Source: Gammaproteobacteria bacterium (lineage in GTDB: Bacteria; Pseudomonadota; Gammaproteobacteria; Pseudomonadales; Halomonadaceae). Taken from it: 5,508 nt of DNA. This document shows, one piece after another, positions 1 through 5,508 of this stretch (its first letter is position 1; each line of letters opens with the position of its first letter). Both the position numbers and the translations under genes were made by a program. The notes beneath the pieces were generated by a model that worked only from the letters and a program-made list of their open reading frames with translations, ran no database searches and was not told the origin of the DNA. The stretch covers positions 1 through 5,508 of the forward strand of contig JAMCZP010000025.1 in NCBI GenBank assembly GCA_023485185.1. The letters run 5' to 3'.

Positions 1-174
1 TGCTAGCAATCCATAGGCGTCGGGCGCTCGAATATCGCCAAGCCCGGATTTACGCAGTTGCTTAAGCACTAAATCGAGGCGCTCAGGACACTCAAATGGA
101 GTCACCAATGTGCCATCATGTAGCTCTGTGCGCGCTTGGCGTAAGTGGCTGTCCTCTGAGAAAAACGTCAGCAT
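1..174 (-). CDS. Acetylpolyamine amidohydrolase / histone deacetylase superfamily, N-terminal fragment (3' end outside window)
   Basis: The 58 visible residues begin MLTFFSEDSHLRQARTELHD and continue with a VTPFECPERLDLVL segment. This closely follows the N-terminus of bacterial acetylpolyamine amidohydrolases (APAH, AphA type), which start with an FSEDHxLRxAxTEL motif followed by a PPFExPxRAE stretch. Family members are zinc-dependent cytoplasmic enzymes of about 340 residues that remove acetyl groups from acetylated polyamines such as acetylputrescine or acetylspermidine. They belong to the same fold as eukaryotic histone deacetylases. The zinc ligands and active-site histidines lie further on, outside the window, so activity cannot be judged. 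The ATG start is supported by an AAGGAG ribosome site five bases upstream. The gene lies 50 bases after the GIY-YIG gene in the same direction with no terminator between, so co-transcription is possible. Other members of the superfamily (acetoin-utilisation AcuC type) are less likely given this N-terminus. Confidence 0.85.
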   Translation of the reverse strand, partial: MLTFFSEDSHLRQARTELHDGTLVTPFECPERLDLVLKQLRKSGLGDIRAPDAYGLLA

Positions 175-179
175 TCCGG

Positions 180-185
180 CTCCTT
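180..185 (-). promoter_or_regulatory. Ribosome binding site of the amidohydrolase gene
   Basis: On the minus strand this reads AAGGAG, five bases before the ATG at 174. It is a near-perfect Shine-Dalgarno sequence and fixes the start of the amidohydrolase reading frame. Confidence 0.75.
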
Positions 186-224
186 CATCTAAGCCCAAAA
201 ACAGTAGCGGATATGGGGGTCTTT

Positions 225-524
225 CTAGTTAGTTTCTAAACGAAAAGGCCACTGCTTGGCCCATAGACGTTTATGGCTAGGGGTTTGTTGCTTTAGCTGG
301 TATTCAGCCCGGCTAGCGGCGGCTCGATCTTCAAACGGCTGGGCACCTAGCAGTGCAACCGGTGGATTAGCGCGCGTGTAGCGCGCGCCCTTCCCCGTTA
401 GATGGGTTTGGTAACGCTTAGTCACATTGTTGGTAATACCAACGTACGTACCCCGCTGGCACTCCAGCAGATAAACATACCAGATATTTGTAGCTAGCTG
501 GCTAGCACTCGGCAGGGTCGTCAC
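225..524 (-). CDS. GIY-YIG nuclease-domain protein, YhbQ/UPF0213 type
   Basis: This is a 99-residue single-domain protein, close to the ~100 residues of E. coli YhbQ. The two signature strands are WYVYLL (15-20, the GIY equivalent) and TYVGIT (26-31, the YIG equivalent). They are followed by R37 with H41 four residues later (KRYQTH), a GKGARYTR loop (44-51) and E74 in RAEYQLKQ, the expected metal-binding glutamate. All core residues of the fold seem present, so it is probably catalytically competent. The family's cellular role is poorly defined; nuclease activity on damaged or branched DNA has been proposed for relatives. The start is GTG at 524-522, overlapping the TGA stop of the upstream c-di-GMP gene (GTGA). 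No ATG occurs before the first core strand, so this start is the best available. The overlap suggests translational coupling. The product's link to c-di-GMP signalling is unknown and may be purely operonic. Confidence 0.88.
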   Translation of the reverse strand: MTTLPSASQLATNIWYVYLLECQRGTYVGITNNVTKRYQTHLTGKGARYTRANPPVALLGAQPFEDRAAASRAEYQLKQQTPSHKRLWAKQWPFRLETN

Positions 525-3500
525 GTGTTCGCCTCTGAATGGGGAATAGAATTGGTTGATAGTGAGGTAATAAATACTTTTAAGGCCTCAATTGGCATTG
601 GCTTCGCTAGCCCAAAACCTTGAAACATATCGCATTGATAGGCCATTAGACGTAGATGCTGCTCCTCACTCTCTACCCCTTCCGCCACTACCTTTAGCCC
701 AAGGTGGTGCGCCATGGAGATAATGCCCTGCACGATAGCGGCATCATCACTGCTATGGGTTAGCTCGTGAATAAAGCTACGATCGATTTTTATCGTGCTG
801 ATCGGCAGGAGTTTTAAATAGCTTAAGCTTGAAAATCCGGTGCCGAAATCATCAATTGATACGCTTATCTGCATACTGCGTAGCGCGTGAAGGGTATCAA
901 TCGCCGCTTCGGTATTATCCATCAAGATTCCTTCGGTCAGCTCTAAGGATAACTGTTCCGGTGCTAGCCCAGTGTCTAACAGCGTTTGTCGCAGCGTGGT
1001 TAGAAAGCTAGACCGATGGAACTGAAGAGGAGACAGGTTAACGGCGACTCGCACGGGACCCAGCCCGTCTAGCGTTAATGCCTGCATATCTAAACAAGCA
1101 CGTTTAAGTACCCACTCGCTAATCGGTATAATCTGGCCGGTGGCTTCGGCGAGCGGTATAAATCGTGCCGGTGAAATCCAACCTTTATCAGTGTGTGGCC
1201 AGCGTATCAAAGCCTCAACGCCGGCCAACTGACCACGCTGGTCGATCAATGGCTGATAATGTAGCTCGAAGGCATCCTGCTCGATAGCTTCTTGCAGGTC
1301 ATTGCGTAATACCATCCGCTCGCTGACCGAGTCGGTAAAAGCTTGGGTAAACCACTCGTAGGCGTTGCGCCCCTGCTGCTTGGCTTTGTACATCGCCATA
1401 TCTGCCTGCTGAATTAGCGTTTGCGGCTGTAGGGTAGTGTCTTGACTGAGCGCAATCCCAATACTCGCAGTGAGGTAAAGCTCTTGTCCGTCGAGGCAAT
1501 AAGGCCGCGCCAATATGGTTAGCATGCACTCTACGCGCTCTACGACCTGTACTTCTTCTTCGATATCGGCAAGTAAAATCACAAACTCATCACCACCTAG
1601 CCGCGCCACTGTATCGTTTGGCTCCAGGGTAGTTTGCAGGCGTCTAGCCACCTCGATTAATACCCGATCCCCCACGGCATGGCCGAGATTATCGTTTATC
1701 GGTTTGAAATCATCTAAGTCAACAAACAGCACCGCTAACCGCTGTTCGCCTTGCTGTAAAAGAGTAAATTGCGCCAACAGCTTTTCTTCAAACAGCGCAC
1801 GATTGGGTAACCGCGTTAAGTCGTCATGACTTGCGTGATAAGCCAGCCGCGCTTCATACGCTTTATGTTTAGAGATATCGTGCTGAACGCCCACAAAATG
1901 GGTAACGTGCCCCTCTTGATCACGCACTGGAGAAATATATAAATCGTTCCAAAACGGCGTACCATCTTTACGATAGTTGCACAGGGTCACGTGCACATCA
2001 CGCTGTTCAGCTATGTGACGACGAATTTTCGCCACACTTGCGGGATCGCTACCACTGCCCTGCAGAAACCGGCAGTTTTGACCAATAACATCCTCCTGCG
2101 TATAGCCCGTCATGGTGGTAAACGCTCTATTTGCATACAGGATCGGCATATTGGGCAGCTTGGCGTCAGCGATCAGCACTCCATTAACACTGGCTTCAAC
2201 ACTACGTTCTAAGGTCCGTAATTGTGTTTGCTGTGCGCGGCTGGTAGTGACGTCTTGGGCAATACCATAGATGCCTGCAACGTTGTTATTGATGCTAATC
2301 GGCAAGGCAATCAAATCTAAAAGATGGGGCACCCCATTGCGATCACGAACAGAGAGTTCAAAACGAGTAATGTTTCCCTGTATGGCAGTTTGAAAATGCT
2401 GACCTACACGCTCTATGTCGTCAGCATTAATAAAATGCGAAAAATGTCGGTTTAGAATTTCGCTATGCGTATAACCGGTGATAGTAACGCAGCTAGCGTT
2501 AGCGGTAACAAAGTGGCCCTCGCTATCGAGTGAAAACACCGCGTCAGGGTGATGCGTAAAAAGCGAGCGATAACGTTGTTCGCTTTCTGCCAATGAAAGC
2601 TGCGCCGCTGATAATTCTCGTGCACGTGCAATACCCACCCCCACCAAACCTAAACTGAATGCCAATAGCCAGCTGAGTAGCAGCCCTCCCATGGCAACGG
2701 TGACCGGCATAAAGCTCATCATATACCAGTTATAGTGAGCACCTGGATAGGCGTATAATGTGAGGTTCACCCCGCCTGGCAAACCAGCGTGCCGCAATGC
2801 CAACGCCATATCTGGCGTTAAAACGGGATCAGCATTAAACCCTGGCGTGTGCAGGATGAGCAGCGGCTCTGTGCCACGATTAATGCTGACTTGGAATGGC
2901 CCGAGCGCCATTCTCAGCTCATTATTAAATAACTCTGCCATATCAAACGTCGCAAGCAATTGCTGACCGCTATTCTCGTTAGAAATCGCCAGCAATACCC
3001 GCTGAGGCTGGCTCTCATCAGGAACCATCAGGCGTGGTTGACTAAGTGGAACGTTCAACCAGTTATTTACTCGCGGCTTGGTTATTTGCTGTTGGAACCA
3101 CGTTTCCTCATCCGTGGCGCGGGTGGTTGACCACAAGGGCTGCCGCTCTTCATTGAGTAGCATTATGGCTTTTAAGCTGGGCATATCGCGCAGATAGTTC
3201 TGTGCATCTGGAGCCAACCAGGCCGCATCAACATCACCTTCCGCTGCGTTCAATCGCTCAGCCATACGCTGCATCTGATGTAAACGGGCACGCATTGCCT
3301 GCTCAGCATTAAGCTGCACATTATCCAGTAGATACATAGCTTGCTGATGCGTCGCCGCATGCTGTTGCATGCTGAGTAGTAGCCACGCCAAGCTACTGAT
3401 CGCTACGCCTATCAACGCCGCAATAATGGCCCACCGCCCTGGATTAAGACATTCTTGTTGTTTACGCCCCCCAATGGCAACCAACGCACTTCCCAGCAGC

Positions 3501-4021
3501 ACGGCGAAAACTACCACTGCCACGGGTGAAGATGAAAAAAACGGCCTCGCTGCTTCAACGCCACTCCATAAACGCGTAATGATGAAGCCTGCAAAGAGCC
3601 ATAAAACAAGACCCGCCACCAGCCATATACAACGGCGACGAAAGGTAGCAAATCCAATAAATAAACAGAGCGCTACCGCTAGTAGCATCACAGCGGCTAT
3701 CGATGTAATGCGTAGCTGACCGGTTAACCATGAGCCTTCCTCTCCCCCCGCCCATTGGTTGTGCACCAGGGTATACACCAGCATTGCCATCAATAAACAT
3801 GCGCTGAGACGGCGTAGCCACAACCAATGTTGCAACGCTGCCAACAGCCCTATACCTAATAGCAAGGTTGCCACAGCAGCATCCGGCACCAGGGTAACCG
3901 CGAACAACGGGTACTGCGCGCCAATGCCAAATATTAGTCCTGCCAAGCCCATGAAGAGTAGCGCGGCAGCGACCATTAAGAGCAGCGTTTCCAACACTAG
4001 ATCACGGGTATTAATCGGCAT
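521..4021 (-). CDS. Membrane sensor c-di-GMP enzyme: 7TM - periplasmic domain - TM - PAS - LOV - GGDEF - EAL
   Basis: This 1166-residue inner-membrane protein would make (GGDEF) and degrade (EAL) cyclic di-GMP. Seven hydrophobic helices lie at about 10-32, 41-67, 72-87, 105-125, 131-150, 166-184 and 197-217. Arginine-rich loops (70-71, 127-130, 186-187) fall on the cytoplasmic side, so residues ~218-436 should be periplasmic; they look CHASE-like, beginning with a long amphipathic helix. TM8 is ~437-463. A PAS domain follows (~480-592), then a LOV-type PAS (~604-718) with GQNCRFLQG around C650 and R667, N682, N692 and Q713. The GGDEF domain (~724-888) has D768, N776, D785, an intact GGDEF at 809-813, K881 and R885. 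The inhibitory RxxD site reads EPND (800-803), so its arginine is missing. The EAL domain (~905-1152) keeps E936, N995, E1027, D1057-D1058, K1078, E1114 and Q1134. Both activities are therefore plausible, and which one dominates cannot be read from sequence. The ATG is preceded by an in-frame TAG two codons upstream. The gene follows a TctC-like binding-protein gene by 36 bases. Confidence 0.96.
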   Translation of the reverse strand: MPINTRDLVLETLLLMVAAALLFMGLAGLIFGIGAQYPLFAVTLVPDAAVATLLLGIGLLAALQHWLWLRRLSACLLMAMLVYTLVHNQWAGGEEGSWLTGQLRITSIAAVMLLAVALCLFIGFATFRRRCIWLVAGLVLWLFAGFIITRLWSGVEAARPFFSSSPVAVVVFAVLLGSALVAIGGRKQQECLNPGRWAIIAALIGVAISSLAWLLLSMQQHAATHQQAMYLLDNVQLNAEQAMRARLHQMQRMAERLNAAEGDVDAAWLAPDAQNYLRDMPSLKAIMLLNEERQPLWSTTRATDEETWFQQQITKPRVNNWLNVPLSQPRLMVPDESQPQRVLLAISNENSGQQLLATFDMAELFNNELRMALGPFQVSINRGTEPLLILHTPGFNADPVLTPDMALALRHAGLPGGVNLTLYAYPGAHYNWYMMSFMPVTVAMGGLLLSWLLAFSLGLVGVGIARARELSAAQLSLAESEQRYRSLFTHHPDAVFSLDSEGHFVTANASCVTITGYTHSEILNRHFSHFINADDIERVGQHFQTAIQGNITRFELSVRDRNGVPHLLDLIALPISINNNVAGIYGIAQDVTTSRAQQTQLRTLERSVEASVNGVLIADAKLPNMPILYANRAFTTMTGYTQEDVIGQNCRFLQGSGSDPASVAKIRRHIAEQRDVHVTLCNYRKDGTPFWNDLYISPVRDQEGHVTHFVGVQHDISKHKAYEARLAYHASHDDLTRLPNRALFEEKLLAQFTLLQQGEQRLAVLFVDLDDFKPINDNLGHAVGDRVLIEVARRLQTTLEPNDTVARLGGDEFVILLADIEEEVQVVERVECMLTILARPYCLDGQELYLTASIGIALSQDTTLQPQTLIQQADMAMYKAKQQGRNAYEWFTQAFTDSVSERMVLRNDLQEAIEQDAFELHYQPLIDQRGQLAGVEALIRWPHTDKGWISPARFIPLAEATGQIIPISEWVLKRACLDMQALTLDGLGPVRVAVNLSPLQFHRSSFLTTLRQTLLDTGLAPEQLSLELTEGILMDNTEAAIDTLHALRSMQISVSIDDFGTGFSSLSYLKLLPISTIKIDRSFIHELTHSSDDAAIVQGIISMAHHLGLKVVAEGVESEEQHLRLMAYQCDMFQGFGLAKPMPIEALKVFITSLSTNSIPHSEANT
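532..535 (-). promoter_or_regulatory. Ribosome binding site for the GTG-started GIY-YIG gene, inside the end of the c-di-GMP gene
   Basis: The minus strand reads AGAGG then eight bases to the GTG at 524. The site lies within the last codons (SEANT) of the upstream gene. Together with the GTGA stop/start overlap it supports the GTG start and translational re-initiation by ribosomes finishing the upstream frame. Confidence 0.5.
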
Positions 4022-4046
4022 GTGCTACGGAACTCCTACTTAGCAC
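4022..4046 (-). promoter_or_regulatory. Stem-loop presenting the ribosome binding site of the c-di-GMP enzyme gene
   Basis: In the 36-base gap after the binding-protein gene, the transcript reads GTGCTA, thirteen bases, then TAGCAC, directly abutting the ATG at 4021. The two six-base arms are perfectly complementary. The Shine-Dalgarno core AGGAG (4033-4037) falls in the loop. Its linear distance to the ATG is eleven bases, longer than ideal; folding the downstream arm would change that geometry. The element is seen directly in sequence. A role in setting the translation level of the enzyme relative to the binding protein is inference, and a six-base match could be chance. Confidence 0.4.
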
Positions 4047-4057
4047 GACACTGATGG

Positions 4058-5086
4058 CTAACGTTCAAACGCGACGCTTTCCGACAGCGACTTTAACAGC
4101 GTGTACTGATGGTTAAGATAATCGGCATAGTTGTTAAGCGGACGATAGTCGATTAAGGAGCCATGGCTATGCTCAATAGTGCGCGCCAGCTTTGGCTGCG
4201 TAAGTGCTTGCTCAAAGGCATTGGCCAGTATCGCTAATCTTTCGGGGGAAGTGTTAAACGGTGCAAAAACACCCCTATCAGTGGTATTCACCAGTTCGAT
4301 ACCCTGCTCTAGTAGCGTGGGCACTGCTGGCAAGCCCGTTAATCTAGCTTCCCCTGCCACACCCAGCGGCGTGAGTGCATTAGTGGCGAATAACTGGCTC
4401 GCAGAAGGTAAGTTGAGCATCGCAAAATCGATCTCACCGGCAAGTAGTGCTGCCACTTGGGCCCCCGTGTCGGGGTAATGAATAAACGCTATATCCTGGG
4501 GATTAATACCCGTTTGATGGAAGAAATGTAACCAGAAAAAATGATCGGTAGAACTGGGGATAATGCCAAACATCAGCGGCTCAACCTGCTCTGCGACTAA
4601 CACCGGAATATCACTGGCAAGTTGAGCAGTGTGGCCTGAATAAGTAGCGGGTATATTCACTGTTCGCGTGAGTAGTGCGACAGGCGCAAAGGCCTGATGA
4701 GAATAAGCCGACAGCCCCGCAAAGTAAGCAAGATCGATGGTTTGGTGACTGCCAAGCAGTGTATGACCATCGGCCTCTGCGTCTTTGACAGTTTGTGATC
4801 CACGCGTCGCACCACTACCCGCAATATTAACGATATTAATCGAGGTATCTAGATAGGTCTGCGCTTCCGCAGATATGTCACGAAACAGTACATCGGTGGC
4901 GCCCCCAGGACCAAAGGGGACGACTAGCGTAATGTCGGTATCGGGAAAGGGCTTATCTGCCAGCGTGGTGAAGCTCCACATGCAGAGCCACGTTCCCACC
5001 CACACTGTAAGCGCCATTTTTAAGCGTTTATTCAAGCCACTCTTTCCCCGGTGATGTCTTAACGCTAACCCCTTTTTTGGGCTCAT
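4058..5086 (-). CDS. TctC/Bug-family periplasmic solute-binding protein (orphan, next to sensor c-di-GMP enzyme)
   Basis: This 342-residue exported protein belongs to the Bug/TctC family, the extracytoplasmic binding proteins of tripartite tricarboxylate transporters, which usually bind carboxylates or related small molecules in the periplasm. A basic N-region (KRLK, 20-23) and hydrophobic core (25-41) form a signal peptide with probable cleavage after TLA (43). The mature part opens with FPDTDITLVVPFGPGGATDV, matching the family's first ligand loop (VVPFxPGGxTD). Further family signatures are ADGHTLL (105-111) and LPAVPTLLEQG (252-262). The usual ENRPGAGG stretch is altered to VNIAGSGATRG (86-96), suggesting a different ligand. 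No TctA or TctB gene is in the window; the next gene is a membrane GGDEF-EAL sensor. The ATG at 5086 has a GAGG ribosome site, but the N-region is long. A TTG at 5035 (residue 18) would give a more typical signal peptide, so the start is not certain. It could serve a transporter elsewhere, or act as a sensory co-receptor for the downstream enzyme. Confidence 0.92.
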   Translation of the reverse strand: MSPKKGLALRHHRGKSGLNKRLKMALTVWVGTWLCMWSFTTLADKPFPDTDITLVVPFGPGGATDVLFRDISAEAQTYLDTSINIVNIAGSGATRGSQTVKDAEADGHTLLGSHQTIDLAYFAGLSAYSHQAFAPVALLTRTVNIPATYSGHTAQLASDIPVLVAEQVEPLMFGIIPSSTDHFFWLHFFHQTGINPQDIAFIHYPDTGAQVAALLAGEIDFAMLNLPSASQLFATNALTPLGVAGEARLTGLPAVPTLLEQGIELVNTTDRGVFAPFNTSPERLAILANAFEQALTQPKLARTIEHSHGSLIDYRPLNNYADYLNHQYTLLKSLSESVAFER

Positions 5087-5093
5087 TATTTTG

Positions 5094-5097
5094 CCTC
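5094..5097 (-). promoter_or_regulatory. Ribosome binding site of the TctC-like gene
   Basis: The minus strand reads TGAGG followed by an A-rich seven-base spacer to the ATG at 5086. It supports that start over the alternative TTG at 5035, although the latter is preceded by purine-rich sequence too. Confidence 0.5.
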
Positions 5098-5118
5098 ATT
5101 TTTATTAGCGCTTCGCAC

Positions 5119-5508
5119 TTACTCACCACAACATACCTTTAATTTATGCCCGCTACCACATAAGCACGGGTCATTGCGGCCGGGTTTTAGGCGGGTAAGC
5201 GTGGGGGCACCCTTCACATACCACCAGCGCTGTTGCTCATGCACGAAGCGGGACACCTCTTCCAGCACATGCCAGCGTTTTCGCCCACGCCCTCGTTCAA
5301 AGAAAAATGCCTGAAAATGCACCTGTCCCCTCTCCTCAAGCGCTGGTTCGGCATTAAGAATGACCAGTCTCTTCCACTCGGTTTCGGGGTCAGGAGCAAG
5401 CACCGCTGGGCGTGTGGAGGAGTGCCAAGTTGCCAACAGGTAGTCACTAAGCCCCAGCACAAAGGCTGAATATCGCGAGCGCATTAGTGCTTCCGGCGTT
5501 GGCGCGTC
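5119..5508 (-). CDS. ychJ: YchJ-family (UPF0225) SEC-C motif protein, 5' end outside window
   Basis: The reading frame is open to the right edge and gives 129 residues. It begins DAPTPEALMRSRYSAF, the hallmark segment of YchJ proteins, which in full-length members follows an N-terminal cysteine cluster. The internal ATG at 5484 lies inside this conserved segment (ALMRSRYSAF) and is therefore not the start; some 20-35 residues are missing beyond the window. The middle is the NTF2-like YchJ domain (LLATWH, EWKRLVILNAE, WWYVKG). The C-terminus carries a complete SEC-C zinc-binding motif, C115-x-C117-x8-C126-C127 in fragment numbering, within GRNDPCLCGSGHKLKVCCGE. SEC-C motifs occur at the C-terminus of SecA and in other small proteins and bind zinc; the cellular job of YchJ is not established. 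Its stop lies 32 bases before the TctC-like start with no terminator, so the two genes may share a transcript. Confidence 0.93.
   Translation of the reverse strand, partial: DAPTPEALMRSRYSAFVLGLSDYLLATWHSSTRPAVLAPDPETEWKRLVILNAEPALEERGQVHFQAFFFERGRGRKRWHVLEEVSRFVHEQQRWWYVKGAPTLTRLKPGRNDPCLCGSGHKLKVCCGE

Noticed and set aside
175..224. Possible terminator or promoter between the GIY-YIG gene and the amidohydrolase
   Set aside because: Only a three-base CCC/GGG pairing surrounds a short T-run, and no -10/-35 pair with sensible spacing is visible.
370..388. Seven-base GC-only inverted repeat with a five-base loop inside the GIY-YIG gene
   Set aside because: It encodes the conserved GARYTR motif of the family, and no U-run follows; coding constraint explains it.
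493..506. GCTAGC-TG-GCTAGC palindrome just after the GIY-YIG start
   Set aside because: At most a five-base hairpin with a four-base loop in codons 6-10; GCTAGC is frequent in this window, so nothing beyond chance can be claimed.
1515..1829. Open frame of 104 codons on the plus strand opposite the GGDEF region
   Set aside because: It is antisense to strongly conserved GGDEF coding sequence, is serine/threonine-rich in a codon-shadow manner, has no recognisable domain, and is fully explained by the minus-strand gene.
3369..3719. Open frame of 116 codons on the plus strand opposite the membrane helices
   Set aside because: It is a shadow of the hydrophobic N-terminal module of the c-di-GMP enzyme; the low-complexity Ala/Thr/Ser/Lys composition is what antisense of membrane helices gives.
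4179..4478. Open frame of 99 codons on the plus strand opposite the TctC-like gene
   Set aside because: No domain is recognisable and it lies wholly within conserved TctC coding sequence on the other strand.
5102..5131. Promoter-like pair TTGTGG - 18 bases - TAATAA before the TctC-like gene (minus strand)
   Set aside because: Transcription would begin at about the ribosome site itself, and the -35 part lies in the conserved CCG codons at the end of ychJ; the match is poor and coincidental.
5482..5484. ATG as the start of ychJ
   Set aside because: The frame stays open upstream to the window edge and encodes TPEAL, which is part of the conserved YchJ segment, so the true start lies outside the window.

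Overview
The window looks like chromosomal DNA of a gammaproteobacterium. GC is moderate, and the protein families fit a Halomonas-type (Oceanospirillales) genome; the genus is inferred from general resemblance, not from a marker gene. All five genes recognised lie on the minus strand, tightly packed. The longest gap between genes is 50 bases, and no convincing terminator or promoter is visible inside the window. Transcription therefore runs from the right-hand end towards position 1.

In transcription order the window holds: (1) the 3' part of a YchJ-family SEC-C protein, cut by the right edge; (2) an exported TctC/Bug-type periplasmic solute-binding protein; (3) an 1166-residue membrane c-di-GMP enzyme with seven N-terminal membrane helices, a periplasmic domain, an eighth helix, a PAS domain, a LOV-type PAS domain, GGDEF and EAL; (4) a small GIY-YIG nuclease-domain protein of the YhbQ/UPF0213 type, whose GTG start overlaps the stop of gene 3; (5) the 5' end of an acetylpolyamine amidohydrolase (histone deacetylase superfamily), cut by the left edge.

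The centre of interest is the pair 2+3. The binding protein has no TctA/TctB transporter genes beside it. It sits 36 bases upstream of a c-di-GMP enzyme that exposes about 215 residues to the periplasm. The same enzyme has a complete flavin-binding LOV signature, including the photoactive cysteine. The simplest reading is a two-input switch: a periplasmic ligand reported by the binding protein, and blue light sensed in the cytoplasm, both acting on c-di-GMP synthesis or breakdown. The GGDEF and EAL catalytic residues all appear intact, while the product-inhibition site of the GGDEF domain lacks its arginine. The flanking polyamine deacetylase, YchJ and GIY-YIG genes may be only co-transcribed neighbours.
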